A DNA stretch of 5,327 nt. Source: Planctomycetaceae bacterium. GTDB taxonomy: Bacteria; Planctomycetota; Planctomycetia; Pirellulales; Pirellulaceae. The stretch is taken from the NCBI GenBank assembly GCA_003455945.1, contig DMPQ01000090.1, forward strand, positions 995 through 6,321, written 5' to 3'. Positions 1-4,754 of this stretch are shown in pieces (position 1 is the first letter of the stretch; the number at the start of each line of letters is the position of its first letter). Made by a program: the position numbers and the translations under genes. The notes under the pieces are model-generated. The model was not told where the DNA came from, did not search any database, and worked only from the letters and a program-made list of their open reading frames with translations.

Positions 1-8
1 GCCCCATC

Positions 9-232
9 GTGGGCCCGCGTCGTCCCCGACGCGCGGCCGTGCGACTTTGGGGCGTTCGAGACGCCGCGCCGTTCGATCGGCCTCGCCGTCGCACTCCCTC
101 GGCTCTGGACGAGCCGGAACGTGGGCCCGCGTCGTCCCCGACGCGCGGCCGTGCGACCTTGGGGCGTTCGAGAAGCCGCGCCGTTCGATCGGCGTCACCA
201 TCGCACTCCCTCGGTTCTGGACGAGCCGAAGT
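9..232. repeat. Two tandem copies of a 112-bp non-coding repeat
   Basis: Copy 1 (9-120) and copy 2 (121-232) are directly adjacent and aligned without gaps. By eye they differ at about 9 of 112 positions, and three of those lie in the last four bases. Each copy contains a perfect 7-bp hairpin CGCGTCG-TCCC-CGACGCG (16-33 and 128-145) and a second hairpin CGGCTC-TGGAC-GAGCCG (100-116; 212-228 in copy 2). In copy 2 the second stem carries a C-to-T change that still pairs as G-U in plus-strand RNA. The unit is not a multiple of three, so it does not encode a repeated peptide. It starts 16 bp beyond the stop codon of the minus-strand gene at 248-673. Bases 1-8 match the end of the unit at 5 of 8 positions, so a further copy may lie to the left. 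The function is unknown. Confidence 0.9.
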
Positions 233-247
233 CGGTCGCACGGTCCG

Positions 248-673
248 TTACGGCTTACCCTTCGGCTTGCGGTCCGAGAAGAACTTGTGGGTCGAGTTCA
301 GGAACCGCTGCTTCCGCGTGTCGCGCTGCTCCGCCTCGGCCGCTTCCTGCTCGGTCAGATCGCGCAGATTCGCGATCGTGTACGGGCACTTCAGCACGTC
401 GACCCGAAAGCGGATGTAGGCCGCATGGTCGTCGTCGAGCACGCCGAGCAGATAGCTCCCGAGCGTCTCGCGATTCGGCACTCCGAGCTGATGGCGGCGC
501 CAGATGTCCCCGAGCGAGTGAACTCCCGAGTCGCGGCGCGAGTTGATGTCGGCCAGGCGGCGATGGAGATCGGGACTCTCGCGCAGCGCCTTCTCCACCT
601 CGGCCGAACGCTCGTAATCGAGCTGCTCGTCCAGGTACGCCTCGAGCTCGGCTTGAGAGAACTCGCGCGACAT
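248..673 (-). CDS. Anti-sigma-factor-like hypothetical protein (planctomycete type)
   Basis: This encodes a 141-aa soluble protein with no signal peptide or membrane helix. Residues 6-40 form an acidic helical N-terminus (ELEAYLDEQLDYERSAEVEKAL) resembling the N-terminal helices of zinc-finger anti-sigma proteins. It is followed by VHSLGDIWRRHQL (51-63), LGSYLLGVLDDDHAAYIRFR (71-90), and a charged tail. From memory, similar small proteins are common in Planctomycetes and often carry C-P-S and C-x-x-C cysteines in the second half. Here those positions read VPNRE and KCPYTIANL, leaving a single Cys96, so the zinc site appears lost. The start at 673 was chosen because the acidic homology begins there. 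An upstream in-frame start at 829 would add an Arg-rich stretch with no family resemblance. The Shine-Dalgarno before 673 is weak (GAAG). No sigma-factor gene is adjacent, so the regulatory role is inferred from resemblance alone. Confidence 0.8.
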   Translation of the reverse strand: MSREFSQAELEAYLDEQLDYERSAEVEKALRESPDLHRRLADINSRRDSGVHSLGDIWRRHQLGVPNRETLGSYLLGVLDDDHAAYIRFRVDVLKCPYTIANLRDLTEQEAAEAEQRDTRKQRFLNSTHKFFSDRKPKGKP

Positions 674-689
674 CGCTTCGGTTTCCGAC

Positions 690-731
690 GGAGGATCGCT
701 CGGCCCGGCCCATCCGCCGAACGATCCCTCC
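690..731 (-). promoter_or_regulatory. Long leader hairpin just upstream of the anti-sigma-like gene
   Basis: In minus-strand RNA the arm GGAGGGAUCGUUCGG (731-717) pairs with CCGAGCGAUCCUCC (703-690). This gives 14 pairs with one bulged G and one G-U pair around a 13-nt loop (716-704). The hairpin ends 16 nt before the start codon at 673. It buries the only strong GGAGG in the leader, and its loop holds an out-of-frame ATG (711-713). It could act in translational control, or as an operator dyad in the DNA. The structure is read directly from the sequence; the role is inference. Confidence 0.5.
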
Positions 732-894
732 AGTCTAACCGCCGCTCGATCACTGCGGGAGGCGCGCCGCCGCTGCAGGAGGATCGCTGCGCGCACCGCT
801 CGACGAGGATCGCCGATGCGGACCGACAACGCGGACCGATCACGCGAAACGGCGCCGCGGAATCACCTTCTCGCGAACGCGCCGCGGGTCGCCG

Positions 895-928
895 GGCGAG
901 GCGGCGTCAGGCTCTCGGCCGCCTCGCC
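895..928 (-). terminator. Perfect 11-bp inverted repeat, probable terminator of the Gly/Tyr-rich gene
   Basis: GGCGAGGCGGC (895-905) and GCCGCCTCGCC (918-928) are perfectly complementary around a 12-nt loop. The hairpin begins 27 nt past the minus-strand stop codon at 956. On the minus strand it is preceded by AAACAA but lacks a following T tract. On the plus strand it is followed by TTGTTT, so it resembles a bidirectional terminator. There is no plus-strand gene directly upstream, so the minus-strand gene is the likely client. Confidence 0.55.
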
Positions 929-955
929 TTGTTTCTGCCGATCACCGCTCGGCGA

Positions 956-1315
956 TCAGAAACCGTACCAGATCGACAGCCCGCGACTGGAGTAACCGAA
1001 GCCGGGGGAGCCGTAGCCGTAGCCGTAGTTGCCGTAGATCGGCGAGTAGCTGCGGTAGTAGCTGTGGCCGTAGCTCGGGCGACAGACGTTGCCGTAGCCG
1101 TAGCCGTAACTCGGACGATAGACGGGGGAACCCCACGCGTTGCCGTGACTCCGATAGACCGACGACGAGCGATACGAGTAGCCGTGCCCGTGCCCGCTGT
1201 AGGTCGCCCGGCGAAAACTCGATCCGTGATGGCCGTGTCCCTGAGCCATGCTCGACGAGGGGACCAGCAGGACCGCCGCCGCAGCGACAGCCAGACCCAA
1301 GAGAATGCGCTTCAT
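956..1315 (-). CDS. Secreted Gly/Tyr/Ser-rich low-complexity protein
   Basis: This encodes a 119-aa protein with a clear Sec signal peptide: MKR, then a hydrophobic Leu/Ala/Val core (4-18), with likely signal peptidase I cleavage after A24 in SSMA-QG. The mature part opens with a His/Gly run (GHGHHG) and continues as Gly-Tyr-Ser-Arg low-complexity sequence. RPSYG occurs twice (67-71 and 79-83), there are GYGYG runs near 71-75 and 98-102, and the protein ends in aromatic SIWYGF. There is one Cys (78) and no enzymatic motif. The coding DNA shows the matching degenerate GCCGTA hexamer runs near 1010-1035 and 1090-1110. A good Shine-Dalgarno (AAGGGAA) precedes the ATG. It is likely exported to the periplasm or cell surface; a structural or metal-binding role is only a guess. 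It sits alone, with long gaps on both sides. Confidence 0.82.
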   Translation of the reverse strand: MKRILLGLAVAAAAVLLVPSSSMAQGHGHHGSSFRRATYSGHGHGYSYRSSSVYRSHGNAWGSPVYRPSYGYGYGNVCRPSYGHSYYRSYSPIYGNYGYGYGSPGFGYSSRGLSIWYGF

Positions 1316-1518
1316 GTCCCGTTCCCTTTCCGACGAAACGACTCGTTCGGATCCCTCCCGAGATCCGCGCGGCTCCGCCCCGCGACGATCGTTGCTTCAC
1401 GCACGCCGCGTGCCGATCCTTCGCGCTCCGTCGACTCGCATCGCTCGCCACCGGTGAAACACGGGAAAGTCGCTCGCCGGCGGCCTCCTGAGAACCACGC
1501 GAGCAACGGCACCATGCC

Positions 1519-1534
1519 GTCTCGAAATCGAGAC
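1519..1534. promoter_or_regulatory. 16-bp dyad, candidate operator
   Basis: GTCTCGA-AA-TCGAGAC is a perfect 7-bp inverted repeat around an AA spacer. It lies in the gap upstream of the minus-strand Gly/Tyr-rich gene, about 204 bp before its start. The size and symmetry suit a dimeric helix-turn-helix repressor site. No regulator gene is nearby, so the role is inferred from symmetry only. Confidence 0.3.
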
Positions 1535-1576
1535 ACCGGCGCCTTCGGAACGAGAGCGCTCGGGGGAACGCGACAC

Positions 1577-1597
1577 GCGAGAGCGAACCTCTCTCGC
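1577..1597 (-). terminator. Possible terminator stem-loop after the membrane-protein gene
   Basis: GCGAGAG (1577-1583) and CTCTCGC (1591-1597) pair perfectly around a 7-nt loop. On the minus strand the hairpin begins 28 nt past the stop codon of the gene at 1626-1898. No T tract follows, so it could be an RNA-end or pausing structure rather than a classical intrinsic terminator. Confidence 0.35.
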
Positions 1598-1625
1598 CCG
1601 CTCCACACCCCCCTCTCCTGTCCTC

Positions 1626-1898
1626 TCACCCGATCGCGTCGCTGATCCGCTGGTAGCACCAGACCATCACGACCCAAAAGATCCAGAAGAGCAGGAGCGT
1701 GTAGAGGGTGACGAGGATCGTGAGACCGACCTTTCCCGGCAGCTTGTACGCCCGACTCGCCCACAGGAACGGAACGCCGCAGATCGCCGTCACGCAGAAG
1801 AGCATCAGGAGCATCGACCACCACGTGTCCCACTCGCGGAACTGCTGAGCGAGCGGGCGACGGGGTCGAGCGGTTTCGGGAGCGACGGGGGTGTTCAT
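1626..1898 (-). CDS. Small two-helix inner-membrane protein, function unknown
   Basis: This encodes a 90-aa protein. A Pro/Arg-rich N-terminal tail (1-19) and a short amphipathic stretch lead into TM1 (about 26-48, Trp/Leu/Met/Phe-rich). A short basic loop (ASRAYKLPGK, 47-56) precedes TM2 (about 57-80), and the C-terminal tail is YQRISDAIG. The pattern of first helix, then LWxSxAYxLPxK, then a Leu/Thr/Tyr-rich second helix resembles small membrane proteins I associate with Planctomycetes that have no assigned function. The basic loop between the helices suggests both termini face the periplasm by the positive-inside rule, although the Arg-rich N-terminal tail argues against this. No clear Shine-Dalgarno precedes the ATG at 1898. 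The gene is divergent from the lipoprotein pair across about 314 bp. Confidence 0.75.
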   Translation of the reverse strand: MNTPVAPETARPRRPLAQQFREWDTWWSMLLMLFCVTAICGVPFLWASRAYKLPGKVGLTILVTLYTLLLFWIFWVVMVWCYQRISDAIG

Positions 1899-2010
1899 CG
1901 GCGAGACCGAGCGGATCGAGGCGGGGATCGACGAGCGATGACGAGTCGGAACGCCCGAGTCGCCGGAGACCGGACGACGAACCGGTGCGACCGGGAACGT
2001 TCTAAGCGAT

Positions 2011-2033
2011 CCGACTCGTCCGATGCGAGTCGG
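2011..2033. promoter_or_regulatory. 8-bp inverted repeat in the divergent region
   Basis: CCGACTCG and CGAGTCGG pair perfectly around TCCGATG. The right-arm sequence is repeated directly at 1942-1949. The site is 113 bp upstream of the minus-strand membrane-protein start and about 180 bp upstream of the lipoprotein start, so it could serve as an operator for either. CGAGTCG-type words are frequent in this genome, which lowers confidence. Confidence 0.3.
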
Positions 2034-2111
2034 CTCCGGCGGCGGCCTACCTGCTCCCTCGCGCGGTCACCGCTCCCCTCGGCTCGGCCCACGCTCTTGC
2101 GCAGCGTTCCA

Positions 2112-2144
2112 TTGACGTTGCTCGCCGGAGGCCGATCTTCTAAA
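2112..2144 (+). promoter_or_regulatory. Weak candidate promoter for the lipoprotein operon
   Basis: TTGACG (2112-2117) matches five of six bases of the -35 consensus and is followed by TCTAAA (2139-2144), which matches four of six of the -10. The 21-bp spacer is longer than optimal for a housekeeping sigma factor. GATCTT (2134-2139) gives a 16-bp spacer but a poorer match. It is placed sensibly, about 70 bp before the first lipoprotein start. Confidence 0.3.
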
Positions 2145-2212
2145 GTTCCGGTCGGTGACGGCTCCGATGGCCGTTCCCCTCGGGATGTCGCTTGCTCGGA
2201 GACGATCGCACG

Positions 2213-2680
2213 ATGAGACCTCTGCACCGCCTGTCGTCGCTGGCGACCCTGTCGCTGCTGTTGCTGGTCGGGTGCGGCGGTCCGAACGCGTCGAAGCTCT
2301 ACGGCACGTGGCGGATGGAGGGGGCGGAGCAGTTGGCTCAGGCGATGTTCGGCGACAACAAGCCGGAGGGTGCGCTCGGGTCGCTGCTCGGATCGGCGAT
2401 GTCGATGATGGCCGACAAGGCGATGCTCGAAGTCGAGTTCGCCTCGGGAGGCAAGCTGACGACGCGAGCCGAGTTCGCAGGCAACAAGACCGAAAAGACC
2501 GGGACCTGGAAGCTGGTCCGGACCGACGGTTCGACTTACGTGATCTGGTGCCAGTTGGGTCAGGAGGATCCGGTCGAGATCTCCGCCCAGCTTTCCGACG
2601 ACTCGACCCTGCAGATGGTCCCGCCGAACATTGCCGCCAGTCTGAAGCGGAGCTTCACGTTCAAGCGGGTTCAACCGTAG
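2213..2680 (+). CDS. Small lipoprotein with GTW motifs (lipocalin-like architecture)
   Basis: This encodes a 155-aa lipoprotein. The signal peptide (basic MRPLHR, then a Leu-rich core) ends in the lipobox LVG-C21, so the mature protein would be lipidated and membrane-anchored. A short linker leads to GTW (31-33), a Gly/Met-rich segment (45-70), then EVEFASGGKLTTRAEF (73-88), GTWK (97-100), and a series of predicted beta strands ending in FTFKRV. GTW, then F-x-x-x-G, then GTWK, then an acidic DD, then F-K-R is the pattern of small GTW-motif lipoproteins I recall from Planctomycetes and Verrucomicrobia, probably a small beta barrel. The ATG at 2213 was preferred over an in-frame TTG at 2192 because the signal peptide starts there; a GGAG lies 11 nt upstream. 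It is followed after 18 bp by a likely paralogue. The ligand or role is unknown. Confidence 0.82.
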   Translation: MRPLHRLSSLATLSLLLLVGCGGPNASKLYGTWRMEGAEQLAQAMFGDNKPEGALGSLLGSAMSMMADKAMLEVEFASGGKLTTRAEFAGNKTEKTGTWKLVRTDGSTYVIWCQLGQEDPVEISAQLSDDSTLQMVPPNIAASLKRSFTFKRVQP

Positions 2681-2698
2681 TCCGTAGAGAGGGATCTC

Positions 2699-3370
2699 AT
2701 GAAGGCATGGATGTCGCCGGCGCGAGCCGGATCGGTCTGTTCGTTTGCGCTCGCCGGCCTGCTGCTGACCGGTTGCGGTGGTGGCGATGCGGGGAGCTCC
2801 GGCTCCGGTTCCGGATCGACTCCCGCCGGCACTACCGAGACGTCGCAGCGTTCGAGCGCTCCGGCCCCGACTTCGGCTCCCCGCGCCGCGTCGGAGCGGC
2901 TGGTCGGCACCTGGCTCGGCGTCGCTTATGTCGAGGACGAGAAGGTCGCGGCGCGACTGGCTCAGGTCACCGATCCGACGCAGCGCATGAGTCTCGACGC
3001 GCAGCTCGCGACCTTCCAGAGCATGGTGGTCGGAGCGGAGTTCGCGGCGGACGGCAGCTTCACGATCGAAGCCGAACTGACTCCGGCCGGAGGCCAGACC
3101 GCTCGTGACGCCACCGCCGGCACCTGGACGATCAAGACCGAAGACGGCGATGTCGTCGTCGTCGAGTCGAAGGAGACGAAGACCGACGGGCTCTTCGAGC
3201 TCTCCGAGAAGGAATACACCTTCATCGACGACGATCACTTCGTCTGGATCCCCGCCGTCTCGCAGGACCTCCGCGAGTGCGACGCGATGATCGTGTTCGA
3301 GAAGCAGACCGCTGCGACCGACGAGGGGACCGGCGTCGCCGAAGCCCCCGGCAGCTCGGTCCCGCGCTGA
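2699..3370 (+). CDS. Lipoprotein with Gly/Ser/Pro linker and GTW domain, paralogue of the upstream gene
   Basis: This encodes a 223-aa lipoprotein with lipobox LTG-C26. A flexible Gly/Ser/Thr/Pro linker (27-66) would hold the domain away from the membrane. The domain begins at GTW (70-72), continues through EFAADGSFTIEAEL (114-127) and GTWTIK (141-146), then an acidic strand-rich segment with IDDDHFVW (176-183), and ends at IVFEK (198-202). A disordered Ala/Glu/Gly/Pro tail follows. The order and spacing of motifs match the upstream lipoprotein, indicating tandem duplication followed by divergence. Here the linker is longer and the Gly/Met-rich insert is replaced by a helical stretch (79-112). 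A strong Shine-Dalgarno (AGAGAGGG) sits 8 nt before the ATG. With an 18-bp gap, the pair is probably one transcript. No catalytic residues are recognised. Confidence 0.82.
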   Translation: MKAWMSPARAGSVCSFALAGLLLTGCGGGDAGSSGSGSGSTPAGTTETSQRSSAPAPTSAPRAASERLVGTWLGVAYVEDEKVAARLAQVTDPTQRMSLDAQLATFQSMVVGAEFAADGSFTIEAELTPAGGQTARDATAGTWTIKTEDGDVVVVESKETKTDGLFELSEKEYTFIDDDHFVWIPAVSQDLRECDAMIVFEKQTAATDEGTGVAEAPGSSVPR

Positions 3371-3414
3371 GTTCGCGACGCATGTCCGGCCGCCTCCCCG
3401 CGGTCGCTCTGTGA

Positions 3415-3476
3415 CCTTTGTGAGCTCTGTGGTTACGAACTTCCGCATTCGGTTCGGACCACAGAGATCACCGAGG
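3415..3476. repeat. CTCTGTGGT/ACCACAGAG inverted repeat downstream of the lipoprotein operon
   Basis: The arms 3415-3433 and 3458-3476 match at 16 of 19 positions, with the innermost 9 bp (CTCTGTGGT/ACCACAGAG) perfect. The 24-nt loop contains a second small stem, CGAAC (3436-3440) with GTTCG (3452-3456). The word CTCTGTG also occurs just upstream (near 3407-3413). From memory, intergenic elements built on CTCTGTGG / CCACAGAG occur in many bacterial genomes, including planctomycetes. Copy number here cannot be judged from one window. It lies 44 bp after the stop at 3370 and could terminate the operon, although no T tract follows. Confidence 0.7.
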
Positions 3477-3490
3477 GGGCCGCGATCGTT

Positions 3491-3506
3491 CCCGCGTCGA
3501 CGCGGG
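3491..3506. promoter_or_regulatory. Perfect 16-bp palindrome, candidate operator
   Basis: CCCGCGTCGACGCGGG is fully self-complementary with no spacer. It lies 90 bp upstream of the plus-strand gene at 3596 and 15 bp after the CTCTGTGG dyad. It could be a binding site for a dimeric regulator of that gene. GC-rich sequence produces such sites by chance more often than AT-rich sequence does, so confidence is limited. Confidence 0.3.
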
Positions 3507-3595
3507 CTACGGTTCGACCAGCAGCGACCCGTCGACTCGCGGATCCCCACGGGAGATCGGCGAGCGACCTTCCTCGAACGTCACGGAGATCCGCC

Positions 3596-4003
3596 ATGGG
3601 GATGGGGAGCCTGAGCAGTATCCGGTCGAGCGCCATCGGCTCGCCGGAACCGACCTTCAAGAAGGGGCGATGGGTTCCGTTCAGTCGCCCCGGCGTCAAA
3701 CGGATCCTGACGCTCGACGTGAAGGGGTGGCGGATCGAGATCTCGGAGCGGACGTTCGGCATCACGCTCCGGCGGACCACCTACAGCGCCGCCATGACCG
3801 GGCCGCATCCCCCGTTCCGTCACTCGGTCTCGGGTCTCGCGAGTCGCGAAGCGGCGACTGCCGCCGCCTCGCGGTGGGTCGATCATTGGCACGAGACGAA
3901 CGGCCATCTGCTGCAGGCCGAAACGGTCCACAAGCTCCGCCGTCGCGAGATGGCCAAGAAGCTCTTCAAGATCCGAAGTATCTCACGGCGTTCGAAAAGA
4001 TGA
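3596..4003 (+). CDS. Hypothetical basic protein, function unknown
   Basis: This encodes a 135-aa protein that I do not recognise. Support for a real gene is the strongly G/C-ending codons through most of its length, a good Shine-Dalgarno (GGAG, 7 nt before the ATG) and ordinary protein-like composition. Visible parts are a Ser-rich start (1-16), a strand-rich core (RILTLDVKGWRIEISERTF, 36-54), a helical segment with SREAATAAASRWVDHWHE (83-100), and a very basic tail (KLRRREMAKKLFKIRSISRRSKR). There is no signal peptide, membrane helix or Cys. The basic tail could bind nucleic acid, but that is a guess. It is convergent with purQ and overlaps it by 38 bp. The 12 residues in the overlap use codons such as AGA, TCA and AAA that are rare elsewhere in the gene, as if the frame had extended into purQ. 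Confidence 0.65.
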   Translation: MGMGSLSSIRSSAIGSPEPTFKKGRWVPFSRPGVKRILTLDVKGWRIEISERTFGITLRRTTYSAAMTGPHPPFRHSVSGLASREAATAAASRWVDHWHETNGHLLQAETVHKLRRREMAKKLFKIRSISRRSKR

Positions 4004-4754
4004 CCGCGCCATCCCCCTCGTGACACTCGTTGCGCCGGCGGCGCGTCCACGACGGATGCTGCGTCGGATCGATGTGTCGCTCGGGATGAGGCATCAGGCC
4101 GAAGATCCGTCCGGTCGAATCGCAGACTCCCGCGACGTTGAACGCGGCTCCGTTCGGATTGATCGGATACGGCAGCGGCGCATCGGTCAGCTGATCGTCG
4201 ACGTAGCGGAGCGCCAGCTGGCCGGCATCGCGCAGTCGTTCGAGCGTCGCGCGGTCGACCGCCGCGAATCGCCCTTCGGCATGCGCGATCGGCAGCTCCA
4301 TCCGCTCGACCCCGCGCAGAAAGACGCAATGTGTCCGATCGACGGCGGTCCGGACCCAGCGATCCTCGTAGCGGCCGTGGTCGTTCCAGTCGAGCGTCGC
4401 GACGCTTCGACCTTGGTCGTCCGGAGCCAGCAGCAGGCCGCTCTTGATCAGGATCTGGAAGCCGTTGCAGATCCCGAGCACCAGGCGATCCCGATCGATG
4501 AACGAACGGATCGCGTCGTTCAGATGCTGCTGCAGACGGATCGCGACGAGCCGCCCCGAAGCGACGTCGTCGCCGAAGCTGAACCCGCCGGGAAAGCAGA
4601 GGATCTGAAAGTCGTCGGCGCGATGCGGCGATTCGAGCCACCGGTTCAGATGCACCGTCTCGGTGACCGCTCCCGCCTTTTCGAAGGCATAGGCGGTCTC
4701 GGCGTCGCAGTTGGTGCCGGGGGCTCGGACGAGAAAGACGCGAGGTCGGGTCAT
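3966..4754 (-). CDS. purQ: Phosphoribosylformylglycinamidine synthase subunit PurQ (glutamine amidotransferase)
   Basis: PurQ is the glutaminase subunit of FGAM synthase. It hydrolyses glutamine and channels ammonia to PurL, which makes FGAM from FGAR and ATP in the cytoplasm. The 262-aa product is a complete class I (triad) amidotransferase. RVFLVRAPGTNCD (5-17) is the N-terminal strand and loop, FPGGFSFGDD (54-63) is the oxyanion-hole region, and LGICNGFQ (93-100) is the nucleophile elbow with Cys96. NPNGAAFNVAG (199-209) follows, and MPHPERH (221-227) supplies His223 and Glu225. It is somewhat longer than the roughly 225-aa Bacillus-type PurQ, mainly from a segment around 158-190. A GGAAG lies 10 nt before the ATG. 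The gene lies 117 bp downstream of purL in the same direction. No purS is visible in the window. Its last 38 bp overlap the convergent gene at 3596-4003. Confidence 0.97.
   Translation of the reverse strand: MTRPRVFLVRAPGTNCDAETAYAFEKAGAVTETVHLNRWLESPHRADDFQILCFPGGFSFGDDVASGRLVAIRLQQHLNDAIRSFIDRDRLVLGICNGFQILIKSGLLLAPDDQGRSVATLDWNDHGRYEDRWVRTAVDRTHCVFLRGVERMELPIAHAEGRFAAVDRATLERLRDAGQLALRYVDDQLTDAPLPYPINPNGAAFNVAGVCDSTGRIFGLMPHPERHIDPTQHPSWTRRRRNECHEGDGAVIFSNAVRYFGS

Larger units (their letters stand above)
1316..1625. other. 310-bp intergenic region with two dyads
   Basis: There is no supportable gene here. It is the 3' flank of the membrane-protein gene (1626-1898) and the 5' flank of the Gly/Tyr-rich gene (956-1315), both on the minus strand. 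It contains a stem-loop at 1577-1597, a 16-bp dyad at 1519-1534 and a weak GGATC/GATCC dyad at 1349-1366. I could not identify a convincing -35/-10 pair for the downstream gene. The open frames across this stretch are Arg/Ser-rich and look like GC-rich background. Confidence 0.6.
1899..2212. other. Divergent intergenic region between membrane-protein and lipoprotein genes
   Basis: This 314-bp gap should hold promoters for both directions. It contains a perfect 8-bp stem-loop, CCGACTCG-TCCGATG-CGAGTCGG (2011-2033), and another CGAGTCGG at 1942-1949 that could compete for the same left arm in RNA. A candidate plus-strand promoter lies near 2112-2144. The open frames across it are Arg-rich and lack family resemblance, so no gene is called. 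Confidence 0.6.

Noticed and set aside
9..232. CRISPR array
   Set aside because: There are only two copies of a 112-bp unit with no unique spacers between them, and no cas genes are present.
674..829. N-terminal extension of the anti-sigma-like protein to a start at 829
   Set aside because: The added 52 residues are Arg/Ala-rich with no family resemblance, and they would place the strong leader hairpin inside the coding region.
1000..1110. GCCGTA hexamer microsatellite as an independent repeat element
   Set aside because: It is explained by the Gly-Tyr codon runs of the secreted protein on the minus strand.
47..1645. 532-aa plus-strand open frame
   Set aside because: It is Arg/Ala/Val-rich, runs antisense through two well-supported minus-strand genes and across the 112-bp repeat, and has no domain resemblance. 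It is a typical GC-rich shadow frame.
1938..2216. 92-aa plus-strand open frame in the divergent region
   Set aside because: It is Arg/Ser/Asp-rich, has no Shine-Dalgarno or recognisable domain, and overlaps the start of the better-supported lipoprotein gene.
1895..3550. 551-aa minus-strand open frame
   Set aside because: It is antisense to both lipoprotein genes, which have signal peptides, lipoboxes and Shine-Dalgarno sites. Its composition is Arg/Gly/Asp-rich without motifs.
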